The notes under the pieces are model-generated. The model worked only from the letters and a program-made list of their open reading frames with translations. It was not told the DNA's origin and ran no database searches. This document shows, piece by piece, positions 5,973 to 5,978 of a stretch of 5,978 bases of DNA. How positions within the stretch are numbered: the stretch's first letter is position 1; every line of letters starts with the position of its first letter. The position numbers were made by a program, and so were the translations under genes. This DNA comes from Phycisphaerae bacterium (GTDB taxonomy: Bacteria; Planctomycetota; Phycisphaerae; UBA1845): contig BQJS01000244.1 in assembly GCA_021604825.1 (NCBI GenBank), forward strand, positions 1 to 5,978, written 5' to 3'.

Positions 5973-5978
5973 CTCCTT
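5973..5978 (-). promoter_or_regulatory. Shine-Dalgarno of the cupin gene
   Basis: AAGGAG on the minus strand, at the very edge of the window, with eight bases before the ATG at 5964. It is a near-perfect ribosome site and supports this start. Confidence 0.8.

Noticed and set aside
1..5978. CRISPR array, tRNA or rRNA gene, prophage or defence cluster
   Set aside because: No spaced direct repeats, no cloverleaf or conserved rRNA segments, and no integrase, transposase, nuclease-helicase or toxin-antitoxin pair was found; recJ here is the housekeeping form.

Overview
The window looks like a piece of a Planctomycetota chromosome, most likely from the Pirellulaceae or relatives. This is an inference. 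It rests on the small protein at 5192-5581, whose C-terminal half carries the CxxCGYDLTGNVSGxCPECG zinc-ribbon signature that is very common in planctomycetes, and on a secreted thioredoxin/MsrA-like protein of a type I associate with that phylum. By eye the base composition is moderate and codon use is even, so nothing marks the window as a recent foreign insertion.

Layout. Three genes on the minus strand fill the left half. In order of transcription they are a secreted thioredoxin fold joined to a reduced MsrA-like domain (1965-3050), a DUF819-family polytopic membrane protein (470-1747), and the start of an MscS-family mechanosensitive channel that runs off the left edge (1-410). Between the first two lies a 217-bp gap. 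It holds a compact nested palindrome (1881-1956), which looks like a paired REP element, and a plausible promoter with a dyad at its predicted start (1789-1841). The DUF819 and MscS genes are only 59 bp apart and may be co-transcribed.

A divergent intergenic region (3051-3358) separates the thioredoxin/MsrA-like gene from recJ on the plus strand (3359-5101). RecJ is a complete, ordinary single-strand-specific 5'-3' exonuclease with all expected motifs. After it comes the small zinc-ribbon membrane protein (5192-5581, TTG start). A single-domain cupin on the minus strand (5629-5964) converges on it, with its Shine-Dalgarno at the right edge of the window.

Functionally this is a mixed housekeeping neighbourhood (DNA repair, membrane transport and osmotic protection, envelope redox, a small metal-binding cupin) rather than one pathway. 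I see no defence island, prophage, CRISPR array, RNA gene or transposase. The items most worth a second look are the nested palindrome, the reduced MsrA-like domain with its thioredoxin CxxC partner, and the zinc-ribbon protein whose first ribbon is split by a hydrophobic segment.
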